The notes: generated by a model not told the origin, from the sequence alone. A DNA stretch of 43,721 nt from Methyloprofundus sp. (GCA_014859465.1 JACUUF010000020.1:1-43721); one strand, 5' to 3'; shown: positions 8,897 through 18,578, counted from the stretch's first letter. Program-made: numbers and translations.

Positions 8897-9373
8897 TTAA
8901 ATATATTGAATAGATAAGATTTCATAGTCAACATCACCTCTAGGTGTTTTGACAGTCACCACATCTTCTACTTCCTTACCAATCAAAGCTCTAGCAATCG
9001 GCGAACCTACCGAAATACGCCCCTGCTTAATATCCGCCTCATCTTGGCCCACAATTTGATAAGTTACTTTTTTCTCTGTTTCTAAATCTTCGATTTCAAC
9101 TGTTGCCCCAAAAATCACTTTACCTTGTGCATCAATTTTTGTCACATCGATAATTTGTGCATTTGATAACTTACCTTCAATTTCGTTTATTCGACCTTCA
9201 GCAAAACTTTGTTGCTCACGCGCCGCATGATACTCAGCATTTTCTTTTAAGTCACCATGCTCTCTTGCTGTGGCAATTGCCTGAACAATACGTGGCCGAG
9301 TAACCGTTTTTAATTCCTCTAATTCGGCTTTTAATTTCGCAGCCCCAACAACGGTAAGAGGTACTTTATCCAT
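8897..9373 (-). CDS. greA: Transcription elongation factor GreA
   Basis: Rescues backtracked RNA polymerase by stimulating transcript cleavage. The 158 residues divide into an N-terminal coiled-coil (about 1-75) and a C-terminal globular domain. The coiled-coil tip has the acidic residues in [15 protein letters not shown] and the second motif [14 protein letters not shown]. The C-terminal domain contains [19 protein letters not shown]. The ATG follows TTGGAG. It lies downstream of carB as in E. coli, but a strong terminator ends only 37 bases upstream of the start, so it has either a very compact promoter or depends on read-through. Confidence 0.97.
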   Translation of the reverse strand: MDKVPLTVVGAAKLKAELEELKTVTRPRIVQAIATAREHGDLKENAEYHAAREQQSFAEGRINEIEGKLSNAQIIDVTKIDAQGKVIFGATVEIEDLETEKKVTYQIVGQDEADIKQGRISVGSPIARALIGKEVEDVVTVKTPRGDVDYEILSIQYI

Positions 9374-9410
9374 TTAAAACTCCAACAAAATTAATAATAA
9401 ATATTCATAT

Positions 9411-9441
9411 AAAAAAGAAAGGCTGGCAAATGCCAGCCTTT
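9411..9441 (-). terminator. Intrinsic terminator after carB
   Basis: A perfect 11-bp stem AAAGGCTGGCA/TGCCAGCCTTT with a 2-base spacer, followed on the minus strand by C and six T. It lies 28 bases after the carB stop and separates carAB from greA. Confidence 0.9.
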
Positions 9442-9468
9442 CCCATCAATTAAAATCCAAGTTGAATT

Positions 9469-12400
9469 TTAATTTAAAGTACGATGCAGATCCTGCAAAC
9501 AATTAACATCACCAGCCTCTAACTCACCCAATGCATAACAAGCTGCTTTTGCACCAGCCATTGTCGTATAATAAGTAACTCGATGCTGCAAAGCTTCTCT
9601 ACGCATAGTAAAAGAATCAGAAATCGCTTTAAGACCTTCAGTGGTATTAATAATCAACTGAATCTGATCATTTTTAATCATATCCACAGTATTAGGTCGC
9701 CCTTCGTTAACTTTACAAACAACTTCGCACTCTATACCAGCATCCTGAATAACTTTAGCCGTTCCGCGCGTAGCAACAATCTGATAATTTTTTAAAATCA
9801 ACATCTTCGCTACTTCAACAACTTTAGGTTTATCAGCCTCACGGATACTGATTAACACTTTACCACTATGACTTAAATCAACCCCAGCTGCCCGTTGAGA
9901 TTTAGCAAATGCCTCACCAAAAGTTTTACCCACCCCCATTACTTCACCCGTTGATTTCATTTCCGGCCCTAATAAAGGATCTACGCCTGGAAATTTAACA
10001 AAGGGAAATACCGCTTCTTTTACCGAGAAGTACCCAGGAATACGCTCTGCAGTAATACCTTGCTCTTTTAACGAAATACCTACCATACAAAGTGCTGCAA
10101 TTTTAGCCAAAGGATAACCTGTTGCTTTAGATACAAAAGGGGCGGTGCGTGAAGCACGCGGATTAACTTCTAATACATAGATAGTTTCACCTTGAATCGC
10201 AAACTGAGTATTCATCAAGCCGCGTACGCCCAATGCTTCAGCCATTTGTTTTACTTGCACACGCAATTGATCTTGCAAATGCACAGGTAAATCGTACGGC
10301 GGCAAAGAACAAGCCGAGTCGCCAGAATGTACGCCAGCTTGCTCAACATGCTGCATTAAACCGCCGATCAATAAGGTTTCACCATCATAAATCGCATCAA
10401 CATCCATTTCAATCGCATCATCTAAAAAGCGATCTAAAAGCACAGGAGACTCGTTGGAAACACTAATCGCTTCTTTCATATAGCACTGCAAGGACTCTTC
10501 GTTATAAACGATTTCCATGCCTCGCCCCCCTAAAACATAAGAAGGACGCACCACTAAAGGAAAACCTAATTCCTTTGCGACACTAACAGCCTGTTCTGTC
10601 GAAAAGGCAGTACCATTTGGCGGTTGCTTTAAATCTAATTTCTCAATTAACTGCTGAAAACGCTCTCTATCTTCTGCCAAATCAATGGCATCAGGTGAAG
10701 TACCAATAATCGGTGCACCAGCCGCCTCTAAATCACGCGCTAATTTAAGTGGAGTTTGCCCACCATATTGTACGATAACACCTTTAGGTTTCTCTAAATC
10801 TATGATTTCCATCACGTCTTCAAAGGTTAAAGACTCAAAATATAAGCGATCAGAAGTATCAAAATCAGTTGAAACAGTTTCCGGATTACAGTTCACCATA
10901 ATGGTTTCGTAACCCGCATCACGCAGAGCTAAAGAGGCATGCACGCAACAATAATCAAACTCAATCCCTTGACCAATACGATTAGGCCCACCGCCTAGAA
11001 TAATAATTTTTTCTTTATCTGAGACACGCGCTTCGCATTCACGTTCATACGTTGAATACAAATAAGCCGTGTCCGATGAAAATTCAGCAGCACAAGAATC
11101 AATACGCTTATACACAGGACGTATCGCTTGCTTATGTCGCAACTTACGCACATCACGCTCTTTAGTACCCAATAACTTAGCTAAACGCGCATCAGAAAAA
11201 CCTTTTTGCTTTAAGCGAAATAATTGCCCTTGTTCTAAAGTTGCCAAAGTTTTTGTTGCTAATGACTTCTCAGTCAACACCAAATCCTCTACTTGTGCTA
11301 AAAACCATGGATCAATTTTACTGGCTTCATGCACTTCATCAAACGCCATACCGCTCCGAAAAGCATCGGCAACATACCATAAACGATTTGGCCCTGGATG
11401 CCGCATTTCACGCTGTATTTTATCAGCAGCATCAGGATCATCGAAATTAACAATTTCATCCAAGCCATCAACGCCCACTTCAAGACCACGCAAAGCTTTC
11501 TGCAAAGATTCTTGAAAAGTACGGCCAATCGCCATGACTTCACCAACGGACTTCATCTGCGTGGTTAAACGATCATCCGCTTGCGGGAATTTTTCAAAAG
11601 TAAAACGTGGCACCTTAGTGACCACATAATCAATAGTAGGCTCGAATGACGCTGGCGTTGCCCCTCCGGTAATTTCATTGCGCAATTCATCCAAGGTATA
11701 ACCCACTGCCAGTTTTGCAGCCACTTTAGCAATTGGAAATCCGGTTGCTTTAGACGCCAATGCCGATGAACGCGATACCCGCGGATTCATTTCAATAACA
11801 ACCATACGACCATCAACCGGGTTAATCGCCACCTGCACATTGGAACCACCCGTATCAACACCGATTTCACGCAGTATTGCCAAAGAAACATTACGTAAAA
11901 TTTGGTATTCTTTATCCGTTAAAGTCTGCGCAGGAGCAACGGTAATAGAGTCCCCGGTATGCACGCCCATCGGATCAAAGTTTTCAATAGAGCAAATAAT
12001 AATACAATTATCTTTAGTGTCGCGTACCACTTCCATTTCATATTCTTTCCAACCCAACACTGATTCTTCAATCAATAGCTCATTAGTTGGCGATAAATAT
12101 AAGCCGCGCTCACAAATATCAACAAACTCTTCTTTATTATAGGCAATTCCACCACCACTACCGCCCATCGTAAATGAAGGGCGCACAACAGTCGGATAAC
12201 CCACTTCTTCCTGCGCTGCGAATGCTTCCTCCATGCTGTGCGCAGTTTTAGATCTAGCGACTTCAAAACCAAGCCTAGCCATGGCATCATTAAATAACTG
12301 ACGATCTTCAGCCATATTAATCGCTTCTTTAGTCGCGCCAATCATTTCCACGCCGTACTTTTTTAACACACCGTGTTTATCCAGATCTAAAGCACAATTT

Positions 12401-12687
12401 AATGCGGTTTGCCCACCCATGGTCGGCAATACCGCATCAGGACGTTCTTTTTCAATAATTTTTTCGACCGTCTGCCAATCAATTGGCTCGATATAAATAG
12501 CATCTGCCATATCGGGGTCAGTCATAATCGTTGCAGGATTTGAGTTCACCAAAATAATTCGGTAACCTTCTTCACGCAATGCTTTACAGGCTTGAGTACC
12601 TGAATAATCAAATTCACAGGCCTGACCAATAACAATCGGGCCGGCGCCTAATAATAATATGGATTTTATGTCGGTTCTTTTTGGCAT
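9469..12687 (-). CDS. carB: Carbamoyl-phosphate synthase large subunit
   Basis: Makes carbamoyl phosphate from bicarbonate, ATP and ammonia delivered by CarA, feeding arginine and pyrimidine synthesis. At 1072 residues it is full length with two homologous ATP-grasp halves, a central oligomerisation domain and a C-terminal MGS-like allosteric domain (about 935-1072). It opens with the expected [20 protein letters not shown], and the second half repeats [22 protein letters not shown]-grasp segments [16 protein letters not shown] and [16 protein letters not shown] are intact, as are [18 protein letters not shown] and [18 protein letters not shown]. It follows carA by 23 bases in a two-gene operon closed by a strong terminator. 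Confidence 0.98.
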   Translation of the reverse strand: MPKRTDIKSILLLGAGPIVIGQACEFDYSGTQACKALREEGYRIILVNSNPATIMTDPDMADAIYIEPIDWQTVEKIIEKERPDAVLPTMGGQTALNCALDLDKHGVLKKYGVEMIGATKEAINMAEDRQLFNDAMARLGFEVARSKTAHSMEEAFAAQEEVGYPTVVRPSFTMGGSGGGIAYNKEEFVDICERGLYLSPTNELLIEESVLGWKEYEMEVVRDTKDNCIIICSIENFDPMGVHTGDSITVAPAQTLTDKEYQILRNVSLAILREIGVDTGGSNVQVAINPVDGRMVVIEMNPRVSRSSALASKATGFPIAKVAAKLAVGYTLDELRNEITGGATPASFEPTIDYVVTKVPRFTFEKFPQADDRLTTQMKSVGEVMAIGRTFQESLQKALRGLEVGVDGLDEIVNFDDPDAADKIQREMRHPGPNRLWYVADAFRSGMAFDEVHEASKIDPWFLAQVEDLVLTEKSLATKTLATLEQGQLFRLKQKGFSDARLAKLLGTKERDVRKLRHKQAIRPVYKRIDSCAAEFSSDTAYLYSTYERECEARVSDKEKIIILGGGPNRIGQGIEFDYCCVHASLALRDAGYETIMVNCNPETVSTDFDTSDRLYFESLTFEDVMEIIDLEKPKGVIVQYGGQTPLKLARDLEAAGAPIIGTSPDAIDLAEDRERFQQLIEKLDLKQPPNGTAFSTEQAVSVAKELGFPLVVRPSYVLGGRGMEIVYNEESLQCYMKEAISVSNESPVLLDRFLDDAIEMDVDAIYDGETLLIGGLMQHVEQAGVHSGDSACSLPPYDLPVHLQDQLRVQVKQMAEALGVRGLMNTQFAIQGETIYVLEVNPRASRTAPFVSKATGYPLAKIAALCMVGISLKEQGITAERIPGYFSVKEAVFPFVKFPGVDPLLGPEMKSTGEVMGVGKTFGEAFAKSQRAAGVDLSHSGKVLISIREADKPKVVEVAKMLILKNYQIVATRGTAKVIQDAGIECEVVCKVNEGRPNTVDMIKNDQIQLIINTTEGLKAISDSFTMRREALQHRVTYYTTMAGAKAACYALGELEAGDVNCLQDLHRTLN

Positions 12688-12710
12688 ATTCGTATCTTGC
12701 TCTGAGGTGA

Positions 12711-13838
12711 TTAGTTAGCTTGGTTCATCATGTCCATAAAGTCATCAAATAACGACTCTACATCATGCGGGCCCGGGCTAGCTTCAGGATGACCTTGAAA
12801 ACTCATCGCAGGAATATCAATACGTGCAATTCCTTGCAAACTGCCATCAAATAAAGAATGGAAAGTCGCTTGTAAATTATCTGGCAAGGTTTTTTCATCC
12901 ACAGCGAAACCATGATTTTGACTACTAATCATCACACGGCCAGTTGATTTTTGTTGCACAGGATGATTAGCGCCATGATGCCCAAACTTCATTTTTTCGG
13001 TTTTAGCGCCACAAGCCAAGGCCAATATTTGATGCCCTAAGCAAATACCAAAAACAGGAATTTTTTGCTCTAAAATTGTTTTAACCGCGTCAATCGCATA
13101 AGTACAAGGCTCTGGATCTCCGGGACCATTGGACAAGAACACGCCATCTGGATTCATTGCCAATACTTCAGTCGCAGGTGTTGTAGCGGGGACAACAGTC
13201 ACACGACAACCACGATTAGCTAATAAACGTAAAATATTACGTTTTACACCAAAATCATACGCGACGACATGCTTAGTAAGATTTTCGGCTGGGGTATGAC
13301 CTGCCTCTAAATTCCAAGTATTTTCCGTCCATTCATAAGCTTCAGTAACGGTGACTTCTTTCGCCAAATCCATACCTTTCAATCCAGGAAAGGCATTTAT
13401 CGCAGCCTTGGCGACAACTTCATCACAAACATCGCCTGCAATAATACAGCCGCGTTGCGCGCCTTTATCACGCAGCAATCGAGTCAATTGACGTGTATCA
13501 ATCTCAGCAATCGCAACCACATTATTATCGCGCAAATAATCTGACAAGCTTTTTTCTGAGCGCCAGTTACTAGCAACGACCGGTAAATCACGAATCACTA
13601 AACCGCTAGCAAAAACCCCAGACGACTCATTATCTTCATCATTTGTCCCAACATTACCAATATGCGGATAAGTTAAGGTTACAATTTGCTTGGCGTAAGA
13701 AGGATCGCTTAGGATTTCTTGATACCCTGTTAAAGATGTATTAAACACCACTTCTCCAGCAGAACAGCCATCTGCGCCTACCGACACCCCATAAAATACT
13801 GTCCCATCTTCCAACATTAATAGTGCAGGTTTGTTCAA
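12711..13838 (-). CDS. carA: Carbamoyl-phosphate synthase small (glutaminase) subunit
   Basis: Hydrolyses glutamine and passes ammonia to CarB. The 375 residues comprise an N-terminal CPSase small domain and a class I amidotransferase domain with Cys266 in FGICLGHQ, His350 and Glu352 in [11 protein letters not shown] place the start at TTG (13838): AAGGTGG lies seven bases upstream, [11 protein letters not shown] aligns with the E. coli N terminus, and E. coli carA also starts with TTG. The upstream leader holds a 21-codon ORF ending inside this ribosome binding site and a 9-bp hairpin, suggesting regulation at the leader. Confidence 0.97.
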   Translation of the reverse strand: MNKPALLMLEDGTVFYGVSVGADGCSAGEVVFNTSLTGYQEILSDPSYAKQIVTLTYPHIGNVGTNDEDNESSGVFASGLVIRDLPVVASNWRSEKSLSDYLRDNNVVAIAEIDTRQLTRLLRDKGAQRGCIIAGDVCDEVVAKAAINAFPGLKGMDLAKEVTVTEAYEWTENTWNLEAGHTPAENLTKHVVAYDFGVKRNILRLLANRGCRVTVVPATTPATEVLAMNPDGVFLSNGPGDPEPCTYAIDAVKTILEQKIPVFGICLGHQILALACGAKTEKMKFGHHGANHPVQQKSTGRVMISSQNHGFAVDEKTLPDNLQATFHSLFDGSLQGIARIDIPAMSFQGHPEASPGPHDVESLFDDFMDMMNQAN

Positions 13839-13849
13839 AATAAGCCACC

Positions 13850-13915
13850 TTAAATGTGCAAAACGGGAAGCACCTTGCGGCCCTTCCCGTTATAGAATAA
13901 ATTACGTCTGATCAT
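13850..13915 (-). CDS. Candidate leader peptide of carAB
   Basis: ATG at 13915 opens a 21-codon frame, [20 protein letters not shown] plus Ile, whose TAA (13850-13852) lies within the carA Shine-Dalgarno region. It has Arg codons at positions 3, 4 and 13 and spans the whole leader hairpin, so ribosome position could affect hairpin formation. Its own ribosome binding site is weak (GGAT about ten bases upstream). A frame this short can occur by chance, so this is an inference from geometry. Confidence 0.3.
   Translation of the reverse strand: MIRRNLFYNGKGRKVLPVLHI
13862..13891 (-). promoter_or_regulatory. Hairpin in the carA leader (possible attenuator)
   Basis: AACGGGAAG and CTTCCCGTT are perfect 9-bp arms around a 12-base loop, followed on the minus strand by GTTTTGC. 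It ends about 10 bases before the carA Shine-Dalgarno. The short T run makes it a weak intrinsic terminator or a structure acting on translation. A perfect TATAAT on the minus strand (13998-14003) could be the -10 of the carA promoter, though I see no good -35. Confidence 0.5.
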
Positions 13916-14136
13916 ATCAGCTATCCGAAAAACCGAATAATTGTTATGATTTTACTGAATTATCAGTGCGCGGTCATTAAGATTTTTATAATTTCTGATT
14001 ATAGTGGGGTATTCCACTTAATAACTGATGCTACGCATGAGCCTGCTGAAACTTCCCCTTAAATGTTAAAACATATCATTTAAGAAATTGTATTATGGGA
14101 GAAACCGCCCGCCAATATTCCTCAAAAAATTTACTC

Positions 14137-14526
14137 CTAGCTCACATGCGCTAGCCTTCTAGTTTGAATAAATTGAGTCAAACGAACTTCTGTATTAGCA
14201 TCCATGCTTAAAAAACACATCCCAACTTGACACTGATCTTGCGCGAGTTTTCGAGAATAAACGATACCGCAACGCACACTCATTAGCTCACTAAGCTCTA
14301 ACGTACCAGGAAATTTCAAATAAACCTGAACCTCTACCGGACGCCCTTGCTTAACAAAATCACCTTGCGGCGTTATTCGGTTTCGGTCATCGGTACTACA
14401 GCACACACCAATACCTTGATTAGATATGTCGCTAGTTACCCCATGTATCCGCTCACCCAAATCGTTCTCGATTTCTACCGACAAACATTCAGCAACGCGA
14501 ATACATATTCTTTTATTTGCATTCAT
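14137..14526 (-). CDS. PilZ-domain protein (probable c-di-GMP receptor)
   Basis: A stand-alone PilZ domain of 129 residues. Both c-di-GMP binding motifs are visible: RxxxR (Arg6-ICI-Arg10) and DxSxxG (Asp33-IS-NQ-Gly38). The beta-barrel continues through VEVQVYLKFPG and ends near GMCFLSMDANTEVRLTQFIQ. I start at the ATG at 14526, preceded by GGGTGAAAGT; an in-frame TTG four codons upstream is less likely. PilZ proteins of this size usually influence motility, pili or exopolysaccharide. The target is unknown. It stands alone about 50 bases upstream-facing from the flavin-reductase gene end and may have its own promoter. Confidence 0.85.
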   Translation of the reverse strand: MNANKRICIRVAECLSVEIENDLGERIHGVTSDISNQGIGVCCSTDDRNRITPQGDFVKQGRPVEVQVYLKFPGTLELSELMSVRCGIVYSRKLAQDQCQVGMCFLSMDANTEVRLTQFIQTRRLAHVS

Positions 14527-14589
14527 ACTTTCACCCAAGCGTTAGATGAGTGTAGTTTATCGTTTACTTAATAGAGCAAAGCAGGCCAT

Positions 14590-15072
14590 CTACTGATAAA
14601 GTTCGGCACTATTATCCATAGTTCCGGTATCGCTATATAACATGGGGATGCCAACATTTAATTGCCTAGCTTCAATCACTTCACAAATGACCAACTGATG
14701 GTCGCCGGCAGCGACTTCATGACTGACCTTACAGTCAAAATATGCCAAACTTTCTTGCAATACAGGCGCTCCCGTTGCTGCCAAAATCCAAGTTCCCCGT
14801 GCCATTTTATCTTCAAGACCTGACTGCCCAAAATGCTCGGCTAGTGACATTTGCTGCTGACTTAAAACATTAACACTACAAACGCCAGCATTTTTCAGCA
14901 ATTGATACGAGTGATGCTCTGGATTAATACTAATAGCCAATAATACCGGTGCAAACGAAACTTGCATCACCCAAGCCGCAGTAAAAGCATTGGTTTCCAA
15001 ACCTTCGGCCACTCCGACAACATAAACTCCTTGGCTCAGCATCTGCTGCAATAACTTATCCATCTTCTGCAT
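14590..15072 (-). CDS. Flavin reductase-like domain protein
   Basis: A 160-residue protein of the flavin reductase/FMN-binding split-barrel family. Typical features are an N-terminal strand-helix with GVYVVGVAEG, then NAFTAAWVMQVSFAPVLLAI, SVNVLSQQQMSLAEHFG, and an FDCKVSHEVAAGDHQLVICEV segment near the C terminus. Such proteins bind FMN and may reduce flavins with NAD(P)H or serve partner monooxygenases; no partner oxygenase lies nearby. Its ATG overlaps the nadC stop by one base (TAATG), so it is translationally coupled to NAD synthesis. The physiological substrate is unknown. Confidence 0.82.
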   Translation of the reverse strand: MQKMDKLLQQMLSQGVYVVGVAEGLETNAFTAAWVMQVSFAPVLLAISINPEHHSYQLLKNAGVCSVNVLSQQQMSLAEHFGQSGLEDKMARGTWILAATGAPVLQESLAYFDCKVSHEVAAGDHQLVICEVIEARQLNVGIPMLYSDTGTMDNSAELYQ

Positions 15073-15902
15073 TACTCAGTTACCAAGTCAATACGCATAG
15101 ACAAATCGATCGCTATTACACTTTTAGTCAAAGCGCCAATGGAAATATAATCCACGCCAGTTTCCGCAATCTCACGAATATTACTTAAAGAAATATTCCC
15201 CGAAGCCTCTAAAGGGATAGTTCCGGCAACTTTTTTCACCGCCTCTAATAACTGTGGTACAGAAAAATTATCTAACATAATTCGGTCCGACTGGGCATCT
15301 AAGGCTTGCTGTAGCTCATCCATATTCTCTACTTCCACTTCCACCCATTTATCGCTAATTTGCCTTGCCTTAGCTACCGCTTTAGCAATAGAGCCTGCTG
15401 CCATAATATGGTTTTCTTTAATTAAAACACCATCATACAAACCTATTCGATGATTATGGCAACCGCCACAAACAACCGCATATTTTTGCGCATCGCGCAA
15501 ACCTGGAATGGTTTTGCGTGTATCCAAAACCTTACACTCAGTGCCTGCAACTGCATTGGCATATTGCCGCGCACAAGTTGCCGTTGCTGCCAAAGTTTGC
15601 AATAAATTCAGCGCAGTACGCTCTCCAGTCAATAAAGGTCGGGCCAAACCGCGCAACGTACATAAAAGCGTGCCCGCCTCAACCCACTGCCCTTCTGTGA
15701 CCAGCCAATCAATTTCTATATCGGCATTTAATTCTTTAAAAACAGCATTAAACCAATCCTGACCACAACAGACCATTGACTCACGCGTGATGACCTTAGC
15801 GCTTGCCTGCATGGTTTCAGAAATAATGGCTGCAGTAATATCACCACTACCCACATCTTCATCAAGAAAGGGTTTAACATTTATAGGAGGGGTATAATTC
15901 AT
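15072..15902 (-). CDS. nadC: Nicotinate-nucleotide pyrophosphorylase (quinolinate phosphoribosyltransferase)
   Basis: Converts quinolinate and PRPP to nicotinate mononucleotide, CO2 and PPi in de novo NAD synthesis. The 276 residues show an N-terminal alpha/beta domain and a barrel domain with GERTALNLLQTLAATAT, the signature DTRKTIPGLRDAQKYAV, the HNHRIGLYDGVLIKENH segment, VEVEVENMDE, IMLDNFS and LEASGNIS. Length is normal. nadC is next to ampD in many gammaproteobacteria. Here ampD lies 1.2 kb away on the opposite strand, with a different gene between them. Confidence 0.96.
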   Translation of the reverse strand: MNYTPPINVKPFLDEDVGSGDITAAIISETMQASAKVITRESMVCCGQDWFNAVFKELNADIEIDWLVTEGQWVEAGTLLCTLRGLARPLLTGERTALNLLQTLAATATCARQYANAVAGTECKVLDTRKTIPGLRDAQKYAVVCGGCHNHRIGLYDGVLIKENHIMAAGSIAKAVAKARQISDKWVEVEVENMDELQQALDAQSDRIMLDNFSVPQLLEAVKKVAGTIPLEASGNISLSNIREIAETGVDYISIGALTKSVIAIDLSMRIDLVTE

Positions 15903-16137
15903 GCACTATTCCAGAATAAAGAATTAAAGCTAAGATGCTAAAAACAGACTAAAGCCATGAATTATAAAGCCTATTTTAAGCGAAAAAATAAGAAGCGAGG
16001 ACTCCTAAAAGCAATCAAGGCAAATCATCATAACAGCAACATAACCATAAAAAATTTATGAGCGTAAACAATAAATTTCCTGGAATCGTTTCAGTGTAAT
16101 AACTTACCTCGATTAAGGTTAAATTAAATCTAAGCCT

Positions 16138-16620
16138 TTATTTTAATGCTGCTAACCTATCAGCAACAGCACTAGATAACTGAGCATCATAATGACGTTT
16201 TAGAGTTGAATCAGTCGGTCTATCTAGCATCGTAGCAGCAACTTCAGCAAACAACTGTTGAGTAAAATGACGTCTTAAAACCACATCTTCCGGAATTCTT
16301 ACTGCGGCATTAGCATTAACACTGACAGCAATCGCCTCAACACAAGGCTCTTGAGCTGCCAAGTTTTGTAAATAATGACGTCTTAGCGTTGAATCTTGCG
16401 GCACCACACTCACTGCAACACAGTTTTGCGCGACTTCATGAGCAACTACCTCGGTAACTGGCTCGACCTTTGCGTCTAGAGTAACCTCAGCAACCTCTGC
16501 CACGTTCTGTTCTTGCTCGACGACTACAGACTCTTCCGACTGAGTCGTTGCTGTCGCGCTTTTAGCCACGTAAAGCCATATAAAAATCACAGCCGCTACA
16601 ATTATTCCAAATTCAATCAT
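16138..16620 (-). CDS. Membrane-anchored protein with three P-x-D-x-x-L-[RK]-R-H repeats
   Basis: I do not recognise a named family. Residues 4-18 (FGIIVAAVIFIWLYV) form one N-terminal transmembrane anchor. Residues 20-70 are a low-complexity Val/Glu/Ala/Gln spacer. Three short repeats follow: PQDSTLRRHYLQNL (74-87), PEDVVLRRHFTQQL (110-123) and PTDSTLKRHYDAQL (135-148), separated by Ala/Val-rich linkers. Consensus is P-x-D-[SV]-[TV]-L-[RK]-R-H-[YF]-x3-L, which looks like a conserved amphipathic peptide motif used as a docking site. ATG with GGTGAGAG upstream. It stands between nadC and ampD, monocistronic by spacing. Confidence 0.75.
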   Translation of the reverse strand: MIEFGIIVAAVIFIWLYVAKSATATTQSEESVVVEQEQNVAEVAEVTLDAKVEPVTEVVAHEVAQNCVAVSVVPQDSTLRRHYLQNLAAQEPCVEAIAVSVNANAAVRIPEDVVLRRHFTQQLFAEVAATMLDRPTDSTLKRHYDAQLSSAVADRLAALK

Positions 16621-17157
16621 CGTTTATTCTCTCACCAATTATTTAGTTTAATACACCAAAGACATTCAAGCCTTACTAGAAATACAAACGCAGACACGAC
16701 CAACACCTATAAAAACCAACAGCAAGATCATGTAGCAAGCCTATAACTCTGTGTGCGCATTATTCCATAGAATGTAGTCCTTGATAATAGATATATTTTA
16801 TATATCTAGCGGATTCAAACTCCAGATCAAAGATAAATATTCAGAGCCCCTTTCCTTATCACCTTATCCCTAAGGGAGAAGGCAGGGATGAGGGGGAGTT
16901 AAATAAGAGGCCTGTGAATATTTACGAATAAAGAACAGAAGATACGACAACTCAGACTATTGCTTATCTTCTCAAACAGAATCAGCAAAAAAACAAAGCA
17001 ATATTTTAAATATTATGCGATTAAAATAAGCAGGAAATTAAAGCACTGGAAATTAACTTACAATTAAGACTCCAAGTCACTCAACAGCAAATTTTCAGGT
17101 ATTATTAAATGGCGATAAGACAGCCAATTGAATAACAAAAGCATCACCAGACTTATC
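16621..17157. other. Intergenic region with one palindromic repeat element
   Basis: About 540 bases between the repeat-motif membrane protein and ampD, which diverge here. Apart from the 91-bp element at 16834-16924 I see only AT-rich sequence with no convincing reading frame or RNA gene. Confidence 0.6.
16834..16924 (+). repeat. 91-bp nested palindromic element, copy A
   Basis: It begins TAAATATTCA and ends TGAATATTTA, perfect 10-bp terminal inverted repeats. Inside, an almost perfect hairpin is centred on CCTTATCCCT and AGGGAGAAGG, with a purine-rich GGGATGAGGGGGAG stretch to its right. The reverse complement of 34086-34176 has the same length and differs at about six positions. There is no coding capacity. 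It looks like a MITE- or REP/BIME-type element. Confidence 0.85.
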
Positions 17158-17751
17158 ATGCGTATTAAAAATAACTTACTAACATCAGCACAACAAATAG
17201 CCTCGCCAAACTGCGACCAACGCACTGACCCAACTGACATTTCATTAATTGTGATTCATTGCATTAGCTTACCCGAAGGGCAATTTGATACGCCTTATAT
17301 TGATAAACTATTCACCAATCAACTTAACGCAGCCGAGCACTCTAGCTTTCCTGAAATTTGCCACCTAGAAGTCTCTAGCCACATACTTATTAAGCGCAAC
17401 GGCGCAATCACTCAATACGTACCGTTTGATCAGCGCGCATGGCATGCAGGAGCTTCATGCTATAAAGGACGAGAGAAATGCAATGACTTCTCTATCGGCA
17501 TTGAATTAGAAGGGACAGTGGACACAGCTTATACCGAAATACAATATCAGCAACTTACCACACTGATTCCTTGTCTAATGCATACTTACCCTAAGCTATG
17601 CCTAGAAAATATCATCGGACACAGTGACATTGCGCCACAGCGTAAAACAGATCCGGGGATTTTTTTCGATTGGGTTAAATTTTACCAGCTTATAAAGCTC
17701 AAACTTGGCGAGCCTAATGAACAAAATACCAACCAAAGTTCACTTTGTTAA
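17158..17751 (+). CDS. ampD: 1,6-anhydro-N-acetylmuramyl-L-alanine amidase AmpD
   Basis: Cytoplasmic zinc amidase of peptidoglycan recycling; it removes peptides from 1,6-anhydroMurNAc and so keeps AmpR-type beta-lactamase induction low in species that have it. The 197 residues match E. coli almost position for position: zinc ligands His34, His155 and Asp165, catalytic Glu117 and Lys163, and motifs YVPFDQRAWHAG and CNDFSIGIELEGT. This alignment supports the ATG at 17158 over an upstream TTG at 17128. No strong ribosome binding site is visible. It converges with cheR (11 bases between stops). AmpE is not adjacent. Confidence 0.95.
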   Translation: MRIKNNLLTSAQQIASPNCDQRTDPTDISLIVIHCISLPEGQFDTPYIDKLFTNQLNAAEHSSFPEICHLEVSSHILIKRNGAITQYVPFDQRAWHAGASCYKGREKCNDFSIGIELEGTVDTAYTEIQYQQLTTLIPCLMHTYPKLCLENIIGHSDIAPQRKTDPGIFFDWVKFYQLIKLKLGEPNEQNTNQSSLC

Positions 17752-17762
17752 GTCACTAACAA

Positions 17763-18578
17763 TCATCCGACTTTTTTAAAATAGCGCGCCTGCTTACCTC
17801 TAACCGGTGAAAGAGTCATCATATCCATAGGAACTGACTCAGTACTACTTAAAAATAAATAGCCACCCGGCTCAAGTGCATCAACCAATCTACGCAAAAT
17901 ATCTCTTTTAACTTCATCCGAAAAGTAGATCAAAACATTGCGACAAAAAATAACATCAAAACGCCCTATACCAGAAAAAGATTGCAACAAATTTAATTGT
18001 TGAAATCGAACTCGTCGGGAAATTTCTGACTTTAACTGATGCCCAGCATCCACTTTTCGGAAATACTCCTTGCTCTCCAAGCCTCGATTAATTGCCATAT
18101 CCGAATAAATAGCGGTACGCGCTTCATTCAAGATAGTTTCAGAAATATCGGTACCGAGGATTTGCACATTAAACGGCGAGCCTATAGAGCGCGTCATTTC
18201 TTCGACACACATGCTGATTGTGTACGGCTCCTGTCCCGAAGAACAAGCGGCCGACCAAATTTTTACTACACCTTTCGTTTGCAAAAAAAGCTCGGGCAGC
18301 AGTTCATTCTTTAAAGCTAGAAATTGTGAATCATCTCTAAACCAAAAAGTTTCATTAGTGGTCATAGCATCAATCACTTTAGATTTTAATCGATTAGAAG
18401 ATACAGAGTTCACATCTAAATGAGATAACAATTCAGAAAAGGAAGTTAAATTAAATTCTCGAAGAACACTCGCCAAACGATTTTTAACTAAGTATTGCTT
18501 ATTTTCACCAATTTCAATCCCGCAAGAGCGTCTAAGAAAATGCTGAAAATCGCTATATTCTTTCAGAGTAATATCCAT
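17763..18578 (-). CDS. cheR: Chemotaxis protein methyltransferase CheR
   Basis: Methylates glutamates of chemoreceptors with S-adenosylmethionine. The 271 residues show an N-terminal CheR helical domain (about 5-60, with FLRRSCGIEIGENKQYLV) and a C-terminal SAM domain with TTNETFWFRDDSQF, IWSAACSSGQEPYTISM, ILGTDISETILNEA and FDVIFCRNVLIYF. All family motifs are present and length is typical. It follows cheV on the same strand after 54 bases; a cheV-cheR pair next to flgA-flgM-flgN is the arrangement in Pseudomonas. No C-terminal NWETF-binding or TPR extension is seen. Confidence 0.96.
   Translation of the reverse strand: MDITLKEYSDFQHFLRRSCGIEIGENKQYLVKNRLASVLREFNLTSFSELLSHLDVNSVSSNRLKSKVIDAMTTNETFWFRDDSQFLALKNELLPELFLQTKGVVKIWSAACSSGQEPYTISMCVEEMTRSIGSPFNVQILGTDISETILNEARTAIYSDMAINRGLESKEYFRKVDAGHQLKSEISRRVRFQQLNLLQSFSGIGRFDVIFCRNVLIYFSDEVKRDILRRLVDALEPGGYLFLSSTESVPMDMMTLSPVRGKQARYFKKVG

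Noticed and set aside
9583..12341. Several plus- and minus-strand reading frames of 60-150 codons inside carB
   Set aside because: They are shadows of carB, with no ribosome binding site or recognisable product.
14058..14084. Inverted repeat CTTAAATG/CATTTAAG downstream of the first PilZ gene
   Set aside because: Only AT-rich pairs with an 11-base loop and no T tract; probably chance in AT-rich DNA.
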